Part shown: one piece after another, positions 35,191 through 45,846 of the stretch
How the letters are laid out: each line of letters opens with the position of its first letter
Position numbering within the stretch: position 1 is the stretch's first letter
DNA from: Betaproteobacteria bacterium UKL13-2
GTDB taxonomy: Bacteria > Pseudomonadota > Gammaproteobacteria > Burkholderiales > Usitatibacteraceae
NCBI GenBank assembly: GCA_001602455.1
Contig: CP012157.1
Coordinates: 1,049,733-1,113,732 of the forward strand
Direction: 5' to 3'
Length of the DNA: 64,000 nucleotides
Translations under genes and position numbers: made by a program
Notes under the pieces: generated by a model
Seen by the model: the letters and a program-made list of their open reading frames with translations, nothing else
Told to the model about the DNA's origin: nothing
Databases searched by the model: none

Positions 35191-36519
35191 ATGAATTCAA
35201 CCGTTAAGCGATTCTCCAAAACAACGTCTTCGATCATCTTGCTATCAGCGGTTATTGTTGCGCTCGGAAATGTGCCAACGACGCACGCACAAGCGCCTGC
35301 TGAGGCGGCCAAGTCGGCAGAGTCGCTTCGCCCCGAGGTGGCTGCACCATTGAAAGCCGCCCAAGACTTTATCAACGCGAAGCAATTTAAGGAGGGTCTT
35401 GCCAAACTGGCAGAAGCTGAAGCGATCGCGAGCAAGACGCCGTATGAAACGTACATACTGGAGCGCCTACGCGGCCCGACGGCGGCGGCCATTGGTGAGA
35501 CCGCGGTAGCGACCAAATCGTTTCAGTTTGCCTATGACAGTGGTCGCCTGAATCCGGCCGAGCGCATCCAATTTAGCGAAGTGTTAGGTTCCAGTTTTTT
35601 CAAAATCAAAGATTTCAAAACAGCCGCCATCTGGTGCAAGCGTGCGCTTGAAAATGGCAGCACCTCTAAGGCCATTCATGCGCTGTTGATTCGAGCCCTT
35701 CTGCTGTCCGAAGATTTTGCAAAAGCGACAGTCGAAATCAATTCGATCATCGCGGATGACCAGAAAGCCGGACGTATTTCAACGCAAGAAATTTTTCTGC
35801 TCGCGAGTACGGCGGCTTTCAAACAGAACGATGATCTCGCTTACATCGCCGCGCTTGAGCAGCTTGCGCTGCACTATCCTAGCAAAGAGTATTGGACTGA
35901 CTTTATTGGACGCATTGCGCGCCTGCCAGGTATCAACGACCGCTATATGCCCGACATATTTCGGCTCAAGTTAACACTGGGCCAAACGCTAACTGCCGGG
36001 CAGTATGTGTTCATCGCCCAGTCATCAAAGCAGGCGGGCTTTCCAATTGATGCCGCGAAAGTGATGGAAGCTGGATTCAAAGCAGGCGTGCTTTCCACCG
36101 CCGAACATAAGCAGCTTTATGATTTAGTCGTAAAGGATGCTGCAGACGACATTAAGAATATGGCGCGAACATCCGCAGAGGCGGCAAAGGCGAAGGAGGG
36201 TCCTGGACTCTTCAACTCTGGCCTCAACTATGTTTACAACGGCGAAGGCGATAAGGGTCTAAACATGATGGAGCAGGGAATCAAGAGGCCAGGCATCCGG
36301 CGTCCTGAGGACGCACGGCTAAGGCTGGGAATCGCATATGCACTGTCGGGCGAGAGAGATGCTGCGGTCGAAACGCTCGCGCAGGTCAAGAGCGCCGAAG
36401 GTGCTGCTGAGGTTGCGCGTCTTTGGACAGCATACGCCAAGCAGAAATCTGCGGTGTCTACACCCTCGCCACTCGTTGCACCCTCTGCACCCTCTGCACC
36501 CTCTGCGCCGACAAAATAA
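35191..36519 (+). CDS. exported TPR-like repeat protein
   Basis: The 442-residue protein has a signal peptide (SSIILLSAVIVALGNVPTTHAQA). A helical-repeat body follows (ALKAAQDFINAKQFKEGLAK; AIWCKRALENGSTSKAIHAL; RLRLGIAYALSGERDAAVET), typical of degenerate TPRs. The tail PSPLVAPSAPSAPSAPTK comes from a 9-bp tandem repeat (CCCTCTGCA). It starts at ATG 35191 because the signal peptide fits there; a GTG at 35032 would add another hydrophobic segment. It is a periplasmic protein of unknown role. It is convergent with the hybrid kinase gene. Confidence 0.75.
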   Translation: MNSTVKRFSKTTSSIILLSAVIVALGNVPTTHAQAPAEAAKSAESLRPEVAAPLKAAQDFINAKQFKEGLAKLAEAEAIASKTPYETYILERLRGPTAAAIGETAVATKSFQFAYDSGRLNPAERIQFSEVLGSSFFKIKDFKTAAIWCKRALENGSTSKAIHALLIRALLLSEDFAKATVEINSIIADDQKAGRISTQEIFLLASTAAFKQNDDLAYIAALEQLALHYPSKEYWTDFIGRIARLPGINDRYMPDIFRLKLTLGQTLTAGQYVFIAQSSKQAGFPIDAAKVMEAGFKAGVLSTAEHKQLYDLVVKDAADDIKNMARTSAEAAKAKEGPGLFNSGLNYVYNGEGDKGLNMMEQGIKRPGIRRPEDARLRLGIAYALSGERDAAVETLAQVKSAEGAAEVARLWTAYAKQKSAVSTPSPLVAPSAPSAPSAPTK

Positions 36520-36533
36520 TATGTTTGGTCGCG

Positions 36534-39500
36534 CTACTCAGATACCTCCGCGAGCCATTTGGCGAGCGCGATGTCTGCCTCATAGAAGTAGCGCATGATA
36601 TCTTCGTAAAGTTCATCCATCTGGCCTTGCGTTGGCAATGGATCGTTTGCAACGGTTGGCGGTACATTGGGCTTCGGGCTCAGTTGGCGAGCCGCGAGTT
36701 CGAGCGCTTTACATGCAGCGGCGACACGTGGAAAGCCGATGCTTGCCGAGGAACCACGAAGGCTATGCGCGAGGTCGCCCAGGTGCAACCAATTTGAGTC
36801 CACTAGGCACGAGGCCATACTGCGAAGGCGCTCGCGCGATTTTTCTTGGAACAGCGCGATTAGTGTCTTTTCCGAAGGGTCGCCACCGCTATTTGCAGGC
36901 AAACCTCGTAGGTCTTCGAGTTGCGCAAAATCCAGAATAGCAAGGCCGGATAAATCTGGTCTAAGCCAAGGTGCCGAGGCTAGCTTAGATGAACCGGGGT
37001 TTGCTGTTGTGGCCAACTGCGGCGTGGCCGGGGTGCTAGCGTTGTCCGCTGACACGGTTGGCATTGACGCTGGCGCTGACGTCTTGAGAGGAACGCAGCG
37101 TGCGAGAAGCGCAATCAGTTCTTCGCGGTGGATGGGTTTTGAGATGTAGTCATCAAGGCCTTCGCTCAGGTAGTACTCACGGTCGCCCGCTAATGCATGT
37201 GCGGTCATTGCCGCGATGGGGACGGTAGCAAGCTTTTCTTCGGGTAATGTGCTGGCGAATCGTCGTTTGAGTTCTTTCGTGGCACCAACCCCATCTAAGA
37301 CTGGCATATGGATATCCATCAGAATGATGTCGATATCGTCGCGCCCCCCGGCAAGAGCGGTTGTCGCCGCATCGACGACCGACTGTCCGTCAGCAACGAT
37401 GGTTGCGTGGTGGCCAAGCCGTTTCAATATGCCCTCGATGACGCGCTGATTCACTTCGTTGTCCTCCGCCACCAGAATGTTTAGTCCACCTGAAGGGGGC
37501 TGCGCATCGGCTGTTTCAGCGTTCCCGGGACTTGGAGCAGCGATCACTGTGCGCGTTAGTGCGCGGTTACGTTTCGATTCAGCAAACTCGGTATCGTAAA
37601 CAGGCTCCTGTGTGAACGGGCGAGTGGCAACCTCGGCATTGCCTTTGCCAGTCGCAGCTTGCATTAAGACATCAAACATACGTGCGGCACCGGTCGGACG
37701 CATCACAAACATATTGTGGCGCATCAGACGACGTGTTCGATCTCGCGATAACTCCGCACGCGAGGTGCTAGACATCAGAATCACCACGGGGGGCGGTTCG
37801 CCTGCCGCGCTACGCGCTTGTTCGTAAGCGGCGACGACCGACTCTACAGCGGTGTCGCCTGGTGTCTTGGGCAGACTGTCGGTGATGATGATGTCAATGT
37901 TTGCCGACAGCCCTTGACCAAGAAAGTTAATCGCATCGGTTTTGCTGAAATCAACAACGTCAAAGCCCCAACGCTGATAGCGATATGTGACAGAGTTTCG
38001 GCGTGACTCGACGTCGTCGATAAGCAAGATACGCTTGCCGATGAACTCTGGTAGCGCTCGTTGCATATGGTGACGTAATGGGCCACGTGCGCGCTGCGTC
38101 ACGATGCTAAATCGGATAGTTGAGCCTTTGCCTAAGGTGCTGTCGATGGAAACCTCGCCGCCCATCATGCTTACCAGCCGCTTAACGATGGCGAGACCCA
38201 ACCCCGTTCCGCCGTACTTTCGGTTTGTTGAGGCGTCAACTTGTGTGAATGGCTCGAACAGTTTTGTTACGCGATCCGCCGGTATGCCGATCCCCGTGTC
38301 CGTTACCGCCGCATTGAGCTTAATGCGCCCATCAGGCAAGGAATCGCACGTCATCCTGAGTGCAATCTCGCCCGTATCAGTAAATTTGATGGCGTTTGAT
38401 AACAGATTTAGCAGGATTTGTCTGATGCGCGTTGCGTCGCCTACGATGTTGATCGGAACATCATCTCGAAGGTCGTAGATCAATGCGATGTCTTTTTCCC
38501 GCGCCCGTTCTCCAACGAGTTCAAATGCTTCTTCGACGACACCAGCGAGCTCGACACTAACCGCTTCAAGCGTCATCCGGCCGGACTCAATCTTAGAAAA
38601 ATCGAGTACGTCATCAATCAGTCTAAGCAAGGTATCTCCCGACGCACGTATGAGCCGGATATAGTCGCGTTGCTCATCATTGAGCGGAGTTTCGGCCAGT
38701 AGGCCTGCCATCCCCAACACGCCGTTCATCGGTGTGCGAATCTCATGGCTCATTGTGGCCAGAAATGCTTCTTTTGCACGAGCCGCTTCGGTGACGCGGA
38801 CGTTTGCCTCAATCAGCTTGGCTTCGGCTTGTCGGCGCTCGGTGACGTCGACAATCGATCCAGTAAAGCGTGTCGCGTGGCCGCTCGAATCATACTGCGC
38901 AATGCCGCGTACCCGCACCCACATTTGTCCACCACCCGCACGAAGTGCGCGGCACTCGAAGTCGAAGTAAGGGGATTTACGCTGCAGGTGAAGCCGGAGG
39001 CGTTCACGGAATGCAGGCGCATCTTCCGGGTGTATCCACTCGTCCCAATAAAAACGGGTCGGAAATTTATCTGGGGTGAAGCCAAGAATTTCACGGAATA
39101 GTTCCGAGTAGTAGGCAGCACCATTTTCACTCAGTTCAATATCGATAATTCCTTGTTGCGATGACCGAATCACCAAGTCGAGTTGTTCACGCTGCATCTC
39201 GAGCTCGCGCTCGAGTAATTTGATTTGTGTGACGTTTGTGACTGTTCCGATAATGCCGTCAATGGTGCCGTCGGCGCGGCGGACAACTTGCCGGGCGAGG
39301 ATGATCGGAACACGTTCGGCACCGGACGTGTTGATGAACGCTTCGCGGACTTCAAAGCCAGTCGGCGAGTTCAGCACCTCTGTATCGACTTCGGTCGTGT
39401 CTTCGCCTGCGCGTGAAAACGCAAGTGGCGTTTTTCCAATGACGTCTTCGCGTTTTCGTTGTAGCAGTTGTTCCCATGCGCGATTAACGACGACGAACCG

Positions 39501-40580
39501 ACCTTGAGCATCTTTGCGATAAATCGGATTAGGATTAAGCTCAATCAGGTCGTCGGTGAACTTGACCTGATCGCGCAGTTTTGTGGTCATACTCTCCGCC
39601 ATGGCAACGGCCTGCTCACGAAGTCGTGTTAGAAGCCAAACGAGTCCAGCAAGAAGTGCAGTACCGATAATGCCGATCAACAAAATCATATGTGGTGTTC
39701 GGTTGGCGAGCTCAGTTTCCAGAGATGGCGAACTCTCGACCTGAAGGACCCACGAACGCTGCCCCACGACGAGACTCATTGGCGCTTCGTATTGACTTTG
39801 GTGGCCTGGATACACGGCCTCTGATGGCGATTTTGCAAATGTTGCTGTGGGGTCAACCGGGGAGCCGACTGCTTCAGTGAGCGAAAAGAGCAAGCGCTGA
39901 TCATTGCTTCTCATGGTGAGGGCAAGGAGATCTGCTGGCTGGACAAATGCGACTAGGTAGCCCAGCGGTTCTGTGGCATCCGTAAAGGCAGGGTAGATGG
40001 GTTTGACGAGCGCGATGAACGCTGTGGAATCTTGCTTGCTCGACGTGGGAAGCAGCGGCGTGGCTGCCGTACGCTGTGATTGGCGTGCGGTTTCGATTGC
40101 CTCATCAATCAGACTTGAATTTGCAAGTTCGTCGCTGACGATGGTGATGTCGGGGATGACACGGATGAGCGAGGCGGAGGTCACCTTGCTTTGGTCGACA
40201 CCGGTGCGACGCTTGGTACGGTACTCGATTCGAGCTAGCCCAGGAAGGGTTGCTGATCGCTTTTCGCCAGCGTCGAGATATCTATTCCAGCGCCCACTAT
40301 CGATCTGCGGGGTAGCCGCGATCACCGCGCCTGCGGTCGCCAGCGCATCGTCGATCTGACGGAATCGGGTCGCCATTTCGGTTTTAGCGTGCATCGCCAA
40401 GGTTTGGAAGCGAGACTGCGACTCCTGATTGACTTGTCGATAGCTTTGCAACGATGCAACGAGTGTTGAGAGTAGAAGTGCAGCCAAGACCAGCCACGGA
40501 GACTCGATGCGCTGAGAACGTGGTTTCGGGCTAAGTTTAGTGACGTCAAGCGGGGCGTCGGTGTGAGTAGAGGGCACCAT
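36534..40580 (-). CDS. hybrid sensor histidine kinase (CHASE-PAS-PAS-HisKA-HATPase-REC-REC-Hpt)
   Basis: The 1348-residue protein is a BarA/ArcB-like phosphorelay kinase in the inner membrane. Order: TM1 (about 28-45), periplasmic CHASE-type sensor (60-295), TM2 (300-320), two PAS domains (about 335-455 and 470-590), HisKA with phosphorylatable His in MSHEIRTPMNGVLG (about 610) and HATPase (LNLLSNAIKFTD about 727; GGTGLGLAI). REC1 (850-985) keeps an Asp (ITDSLPKT) but lacks the conserved Lys (VMRPTGA). The full REC2 has ILVAEDNEVNQRVIEG and DIILMDIHMPVLDG (about 1087). A C-terminal Hpt follows with His in AHSLRGSSASIG (about 1270). No cognate regulator is adjacent. Confidence 0.92.
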   Translation of the reverse strand: MVPSTHTDAPLDVTKLSPKPRSQRIESPWLVLAALLLSTLVASLQSYRQVNQESQSRFQTLAMHAKTEMATRFRQIDDALATAGAVIAATPQIDSGRWNRYLDAGEKRSATLPGLARIEYRTKRRTGVDQSKVTSASLIRVIPDITIVSDELANSSLIDEAIETARQSQRTAATPLLPTSSKQDSTAFIALVKPIYPAFTDATEPLGYLVAFVQPADLLALTMRSNDQRLLFSLTEAVGSPVDPTATFAKSPSEAVYPGHQSQYEAPMSLVVGQRSWVLQVESSPSLETELANRTPHMILLIGIIGTALLAGLVWLLTRLREQAVAMAESMTTKLRDQVKFTDDLIELNPNPIYRKDAQGRFVVVNRAWEQLLQRKREDVIGKTPLAFSRAGEDTTEVDTEVLNSPTGFEVREAFINTSGAERVPIILARQVVRRADGTIDGIIGTVTNVTQIKLLERELEMQREQLDLVIRSSQQGIIDIELSENGAAYYSELFREILGFTPDKFPTRFYWDEWIHPEDAPAFRERLRLHLQRKSPYFDFECRALRAGGGQMWVRVRGIAQYDSSGHATRFTGSIVDVTERRQAEAKLIEANVRVTEAARAKEAFLATMSHEIRTPMNGVLGMAGLLAETPLNDEQRDYIRLIRASGDTLLRLIDDVLDFSKIESGRMTLEAVSVELAGVVEEAFELVGERAREKDIALIYDLRDDVPINIVGDATRIRQILLNLLSNAIKFTDTGEIALRMTCDSLPDGRIKLNAAVTDTGIGIPADRVTKLFEPFTQVDASTNRKYGGTGLGLAIVKRLVSMMGGEVSIDSTLGKGSTIRFSIVTQRARGPLRHHMQRALPEFIGKRILLIDDVESRRNSVTYRYQRWGFDVVDFSKTDAINFLGQGLSANIDIIITDSLPKTPGDTAVESVVAAYEQARSAAGEPPPVVILMSSTSRAELSRDRTRRLMRHNMFVMRPTGAARMFDVLMQAATGKGNAEVATRPFTQEPVYDTEFAESKRNRALTRTVIAAPSPGNAETADAQPPSGGLNILVAEDNEVNQRVIEGILKRLGHHATIVADGQSVVDAATTALAGGRDDIDIILMDIHMPVLDGVGATKELKRRFASTLPEEKLATVPIAAMTAHALAGDREYYLSEGLDDYISKPIHREELIALLARCVPLKTSAPASMPTVSADNASTPATPQLATTANPGSSKLASAPWLRPDLSGLAILDFAQLEDLRGLPANSGGDPSEKTLIALFQEKSRERLRSMASCLVDSNWLHLGDLAHSLRGSSASIGFPRVAAACKALELAARQLSPKPNVPPTVANDPLPTQGQMDELYEDIMRYFYEADIALAKWLAEVSE

Positions 40581-40701
40581 GGCGTAAGGTTAACTTATCC
40601 ACCTGCTGATTTCCATGTTTTACGCTTTTTAACCACGTGTAACCCCCTGCTGCCAGACTCATTGGGCACGATAAAATGCAAAGTGGTGTAGAGTTCAATC
40701 G

Positions 40702-41430
40702 ATGATCAACCCTAACGCAAATTTTTGGTGTCTTCCGCGCTGCTTATGGCTGTTGCTCGCCTGTGTAGGGCTGCTGTTGCCTGCGGTTTCGTCAGCCAAT
40801 ATTTACTCGTTCACGGACGAAAACGGCGTCACGCATTTTTCAAACTTGCCGCATCTCGATAAGCGCTATAAGCTGGTTTACAGAATTTTTGATTCGTTGA
40901 AGACGCGGCCCAATGCGTGGACGCCTAATTTCCCAAAATCAATCGATATCGGGAAATTGGTACCTGTGATTGACAATGCCGCACGAACGCATGGCGTTGA
41001 TCCGCGACTGGTGCATGCGGTGATTCGTGCCGAGTCCGGCTACAATGATCGGGCGCAATCGAATAAGGGCGCGCTTGGGTTGATGCAACTGATTCCCGCA
41101 ACTGCAGAGCGCATGGGGGTGAAAGACCCGTTTGACCCGATTGAGAATATTTTTGGCGGCACGCGTTATTTGAGCCAGCTCATTCGTATGTTTAACGGCG
41201 ACATTGAGCTGGCGCTGGCGGGGTATAACGCTGGCGAAAACGCTGTCATTAAGCACGGTAATCGGATTCCTCCATACGCCGAAACCCAAGCCTATGTGCC
41301 AAAGGTGATGGCGTTCTACAGAAGCCCAGAACTAAATCGGTTTGTTTCGCAACCAATGGCTGGCTCATCCTCCGGTGTATCCGGGGCTCAATCGACCCCA
41401 GTGGGAATCCCGCGGCTCGGCGTTCGCTAG
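40702..41430 (+). CDS. lytic transglycosylase (SLT domain) with N-terminal DUF4124
   Basis: This 242-residue periplasmic protein has a signal peptide ending SSAN. A DUF4124 segment follows (IYSFTDENGVTHFSNLP), then a Slt-type lysozyme-like domain with the catalytic Glu in VIRAESGYNDRAQSNKGALG. GLMQLIPATAERMGV and LALAGYNAGENAV complete the domain. It cleaves the glycan strand of peptidoglycan, forming 1,6-anhydro ends. The TAG stop codon (41428-41430) is inside the CTAG at the left end of repeat A4. Confidence 0.93.
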   Translation: MINPNANFWCLPRCLWLLLACVGLLLPAVSSANIYSFTDENGVTHFSNLPHLDKRYKLVYRIFDSLKTRPNAWTPNFPKSIDIGKLVPVIDNAARTHGVDPRLVHAVIRAESGYNDRAQSNKGALGLMQLIPATAERMGVKDPFDPIENIFGGTRYLSQLIRMFNGDIELALAGYNAGENAVIKHGNRIPPYAETQAYVPKVMAFYRSPELNRFVSQPMAGSSSGVSGAQSTPVGIPRLGVR

Positions 41431-41497
41431 CCTGAGCATTTCATGGAGGCGTGTTCGGAAGCGCGTGCGCGGGTGAGCGATGGCGTATTCAGGCGAG
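41427..41497. repeat. family A repeat, short copy A4
   Basis: The 71-bp copy goes from CTAG-CCTGAGCATTTCATGG to GTATTCAGG-CGAG. Its core (GGCGTGTTCGGAAGCGCGTG and GGGTGAGCGATGGCG) corresponds to the outer 60 bp of the long copies. It lies between slt and proB and provides the slt stop codon context. Confidence 0.75.
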
Positions 41498-41506
41498 ATT
41501 CGGCGG

Positions 41507-42601
41507 TTAGACCAGTACGAGATTATCGCGATGGATGAGTTCCGCCTCGGCGACATAACCGAGGATGGCGGCGATGTCTTTTGTTGGCTTACGCGCAATT
41601 TTGCGGACCTCTCCCGCGCTGTAATTACATAAGCCTCGGGCAATTTCTTTTCCTTGCGGATTGAGTGCGCTAACAACGTCGCCGCGGGTGAATTTGCCAC
41701 TTACTGCGGTAACGCCAATGGCAAGAAGCGACTTGCCGCCAGATACCAGTGCAGCGGCGGCACCGGCATCGAGCGTTACACTGCCTCCGGTTTTGAGGTG
41801 CCCGGCCAGCCACATCTTGCGTGCCTGCATGGCGGTGTTGTTTGATGTGAGGCGCGTCCCGATCGACTCACCTGCGACGATAGCAGGAAGTACACTTTCA
41901 ATGCGTCCAAAAGCGATCACGGTCGCAGCACCCGATAGTGCTGCCTTTTTGGCGGCGAGGATTTTAGTCAGCATACCGCCACGCCCTAGGCTTGAACCGG
42001 CACCGCCTGCCATTTGTTCGAGTGCTGGGTCGCCTGCGACACCTTCTCGTACCAGCCTCGCCGATGCATCATGCCTTGGATCGGCAGTGAAGAGTCCCTG
42101 TTGGTCGGTCAAGATAACGAGTAAATCTGCGTCCACCAGGTTAGCGACTAACGCGGCCAGTGTGTCGTTGTCGCCAAACTTGATCTCATCGGTCACGACC
42201 GTGTCATTTTCGTTGATGACGGGCACAACGCCGAGTTCAAGCAAGGTCGCTAGCGTCGAACGTGCGTTGAGATAGCGCGTGCGATCGGCGAGATCGTCGT
42301 GTGTAAGTAACACCTGCGCGGTGGCGAGGTCGTGTTTGCGGAAGGCTGATTCGTACACTTGAACCAGTCCCATCTGTCCGACGGCAGCGGCCGCCTGAAG
42401 TTTATTGACTTCGTTAGGTCGCGTTTTCCAGCCGAGCCGTTTCATTCCCTCGGCGATGGCACCGGATGAGACGAGTACCACCTGGTGCTCTGCCGCGCGA
42501 AGCTGTGCGATTTGCCGCACCCATTCGGCGATCAGCGCATGGTCAACGCCTTCACCGTGATTGGTGATGAGGGTCGAGCCGATTTTGACAATGACGCGCA
42601 T
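41507..42601 (-). CDS. proB: glutamate 5-kinase
   Basis: ProB phosphorylates glutamate, the first step of proline synthesis. The 364-residue chain has an amino-acid-kinase domain ([52 protein letters not shown]) and a C-terminal PUA domain ([20 protein letters not shown]). It is the last gene of rplU-rpmA-obgE-proB, 8 bp after obgE. Confidence 0.95.
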   Translation of the reverse strand: MRVIVKIGSTLITNHGEGVDHALIAEWVRQIAQLRAAEHQVVLVSSGAIAEGMKRLGWKTRPNEVNKLQAAAAVGQMGLVQVYESAFRKHDLATAQVLLTHDDLADRTRYLNARSTLATLLELGVVPVINENDTVVTDEIKFGDNDTLAALVANLVDADLLVILTDQQGLFTADPRHDASARLVREGVAGDPALEQMAGGAGSSLGRGGMLTKILAAKKAALSGAATVIAFGRIESVLPAIVAGESIGTRLTSNNTAMQARKMWLAGHLKTGGSVTLDAGAAAALVSGGKSLLAIGVTAVSGKFTRGDVVSALNPQGKEIARGLCNYSAGEVRKIARKPTKDIAAILGYVAEAELIHRDNLVLV

Positions 42602-42609
42602 ACGAAGAA

Positions 42610-43683
<1,074 letters not shown>

Positions 43684-43702
43684 CTACAAGGTGCGTAAAA
43701 AG

Positions 43703-43738
43703 AAAAAGCCCCAGAGACTGCTCTCCGGGGCTTTTCTT
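43703..43738 (-). terminator. terminator/attenuator between rpmA and obgE
   Basis: AAAAGCCCC and GGGGCTTTT form a long stem with extra pairing (GAGA/TCTC) around a short loop. T-runs lie on both sides. On the minus strand it follows the rpmA stop, so it probably reduces ribosomal-protein transcript readthrough into obgE-proB. Confidence 0.85.
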
Positions 43739-43757
43739 TACAGAATCGCCTGACGCG

Positions 43758-44039
43758 TTAAGCTGGCTGTGCGGCTACCTGAACCACCGGATCGATCGAG
43801 ATCGTACGGTTGCGCTTGGCGCCCTTGATTGCAAAAACCACTTTGCCAGTTTTTAACGCGAACAAGGTATGGTCTTTGCCCATGCCGACGTTGTCGCCTG
43901 CGTGGAACTCAGTTCCGCGCTGACGCACAATGATTGTGCCAGCGTTAATCAATTCACCGCCGTAGGATTTGACACCAAGGCGTTTTGATTCGGAATCGCG
44001 GCCATTTCGGGATGAGCCACCCGCTTTTTTATGTGCCAT
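43758..44039 (-). CDS. rpmA: 50S ribosomal protein L27
   Basis: The 93-residue protein has the typical start [20 protein letters not shown], then LGVKSYGG and [20 protein letters not shown]. The N-terminal tail reaches the peptidyl-transferase centre. It lies 11 bp after rplU. Confidence 0.98.
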   Translation of the reverse strand: MAHKKAGGSSRNGRDSESKRLGVKSYGGELINAGTIIVRQRGTEFHAGDNVGMGKDHTLFALKTGKVVFAIKGAKRNRTISIDPVVQVAAQPA

Positions 44040-44050
44040 GAATCAGCTCC

Positions 44051-44362
44051 TTAGGACTTGATCTCACCGATTTGAATCTCGGTGTAGTTTTGACGATGCC
44101 CCTGACGCTTCTGGTAGTGCTTGCGACGGCGCATCTTGAAAATACGCACCTTGTCGGCACGACCCTGTGAAATAACGGTGGCCGTGACGGCAGCGCCTGC
44201 GATCATGGGTGTACCGATGGTCACGGCTTCGCCGCTGCCCACCATCATCACCTGATCCAAAACGATCTGCGCGCCCACGTCTGCCGGTATCTGTTCTACT
44301 TTAATTTTTTCACCAGCGGCAACACGATACTGCTTGCCCCCGGTTTTTATGACCGCATACAT
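44051..44362 (-). CDS. rplU: 50S ribosomal protein L21
   Basis: The 103-residue protein starts [20 protein letters not shown]. The basic signature [20 protein letters not shown] lies near the end. ATG 44362 is chosen because the family always begins M-Y-A-V-I; the frame is open further upstream but that part is leader. The promoter is at 44451-44479. Confidence 0.98.
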   Translation of the reverse strand: MYAVIKTGGKQYRVAAGEKIKVEQIPADVGAQIVLDQVMMVGSGEAVTIGTPMIAGAAVTATVISQGRADKVRIFKMRRRKHYQKRQGHRQNYTEIQIGEIKS

Positions 44363-44450
44363 GGTTAAACTCCAAAGGTTGTTTGATTCTGTTGAGTCGT
44401 GTGCACGATCGTAGGAATGACTTTTACACAAGTGCCCGACAGAACTCGCT

Positions 44451-44479
44451 ATTATACGTGCCTCGTAGCACAGCGTCAA
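44451..44479 (-). promoter_or_regulatory. strong sigma-70 promoter of rplU-rpmA
   Basis: On the minus strand TTGACG (44479-44474) and TATAAT (44456-44451) are separated by exactly 17 bp. Transcription would begin near 44444 and give a leader of about 80 nt before rplU. Confidence 0.85.
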
Positions 44480-44579
44480 AGCAATTTTTGACATCAAAAC
44501 AGGGCCTTAGCGCACGAAGATCGCGCATCCCGCTCTGGCCATTGGCTCCAACACGCTTTAGCACGCACTAGACTTTCGG

Positions 44580-45569
44580 ATGAATCAGCCGCAAAACCCA
44601 ATTCTGCTTGAAAATATTCGTCGGGTCATCGAATCCGATATGGTGGCAGTTGATAGTGTCATTCGGCGCCGTTTGGCGTCCGATGTCGTATTGATCAACC
44701 AGATTTCGAACTACATTATCGGCTCCGGCGGCAAGCGCTTGCGCCCGGTTTTGGTATTGTTAGCTGGTGGTCACTTTGCCGCTAAGCCCGACCATACGCG
44801 GGAGATGGCAGCCGTAATAGAATTTATCCACACCGCGACCTTGCTGCATGATGACGTTGTTGATGAGTCGTCGCTTCGGCGTGGCCGGGAGACGGCAAAC
44901 GCGCTGTTTGGCAATGCGGCGTCGGTTCTGGTTGGCGATTTCTTGTATTCCCGTGCTTTCCAGATGATGGTCGAAGTCGGCTCCATGCGGGTCATGGAAG
45001 TGATGGCCGAAGCCACCAATATTGTGGCCGAAGGCGAAGTCCTGCAGCTCCTGAATGTTGGTGATCCCGATACAGACGAAGAAAAATACTTGCGGGTCGT
45101 TCGCTACAAAACAGCCAAGCTATTCGAAGCTGCAACCCGGGTCGGTGCAATTTTGGGTGGTGCCACCAGCACCGAAGAGCGGGCGCTTGCCGACTACGGT
45201 ATGCACCTTGGCACCGCATTTCAGCTTATCGACGACGTGCTGGATTACTCTGGCGACGCTGGCGAGACCGGCAAGAACTTGGGTGACGATCTTGCTGAGG
45301 GAAAGCCAACGCTCCCGTTGATTTACGCCATTTGTAATGGTGACGACGTTGAACGCAAGGTGGTACGTGATGCGATCGCTCACGCCGATCGCAGCAATAT
45401 GGACGATGTGATTGCCGCGATCAAGGCGACTGGGGCGATCGACTATGCGCGCGCGGCGGCGCACCGGGAAGCCGATACGGCTCGCGCATCAATTGCGATG
45501 CTGGCCGACTCGCCGCACAAAGAGGCTCTGCTAGAATTGGCGTTGTTTGCAGTAGAACGGCGCTTTTAA
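44580..45569 (+). CDS. ispB: octaprenyl-type polyprenyl diphosphate synthase
   Basis: The 329-residue trans-prenyltransferase makes the ubiquinone side chain from farnesyl diphosphate and isopentenyl diphosphates. Both Asp-rich motifs are seen: LLHDDVVDESSLRRG (first) and LIDDVLDYSGDAGETGKNLG (second). GSGGKRLRP is at the N-terminus. It is divergent from rplU, as in many beta- and gammaproteobacteria. The 277 bp after it hold no recognisable gene. Confidence 0.95.
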   Translation: MNQPQNPILLENIRRVIESDMVAVDSVIRRRLASDVVLINQISNYIIGSGGKRLRPVLVLLAGGHFAAKPDHTREMAAVIEFIHTATLLHDDVVDESSLRRGRETANALFGNAASVLVGDFLYSRAFQMMVEVGSMRVMEVMAEATNIVAEGEVLQLLNVGDPDTDEEKYLRVVRYKTAKLFEAATRVGAILGGATSTEERALADYGMHLGTAFQLIDDVLDYSGDAGETGKNLGDDLAEGKPTLPLIYAICNGDDVERKVVRDAIAHADRSNMDDVIAAIKATGAIDYARAAAHREADTARASIAMLADSPHKEALLELALFAVERRF

Positions 45570-45846
45570 CGGCGGTTGCATGTTGTTTGGCGGTGTTCAC
45601 ATTAGGGGTGCCGCCCTAGCCGACGGCGTAGTGATCACGAGCAGGAGGCGGGGGTGTTGCGTAGCCTTGTAGAGCGCGACGTTCGGCACGCACAGACCAC
45701 AGATGCGCGAAGCCGAGGCAATGTCCTCCGTGGCAGTGAGCGAGCCGTGAAACACTCGAGCTGATCAAGTTGACAAGAGGCTTCTCAGCGAAATTTTCAC
45801 TGCGCTGGAAGGCCTTTCGTTTTTGCAGGCATATTGGTATCAAACT

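Noticed and set aside
45616-45843. Minus-strand open frame of 75 codons between ispB and fpr
   Set aside because: No homology, no ribosome-binding site and an odd composition; treated as non-coding.
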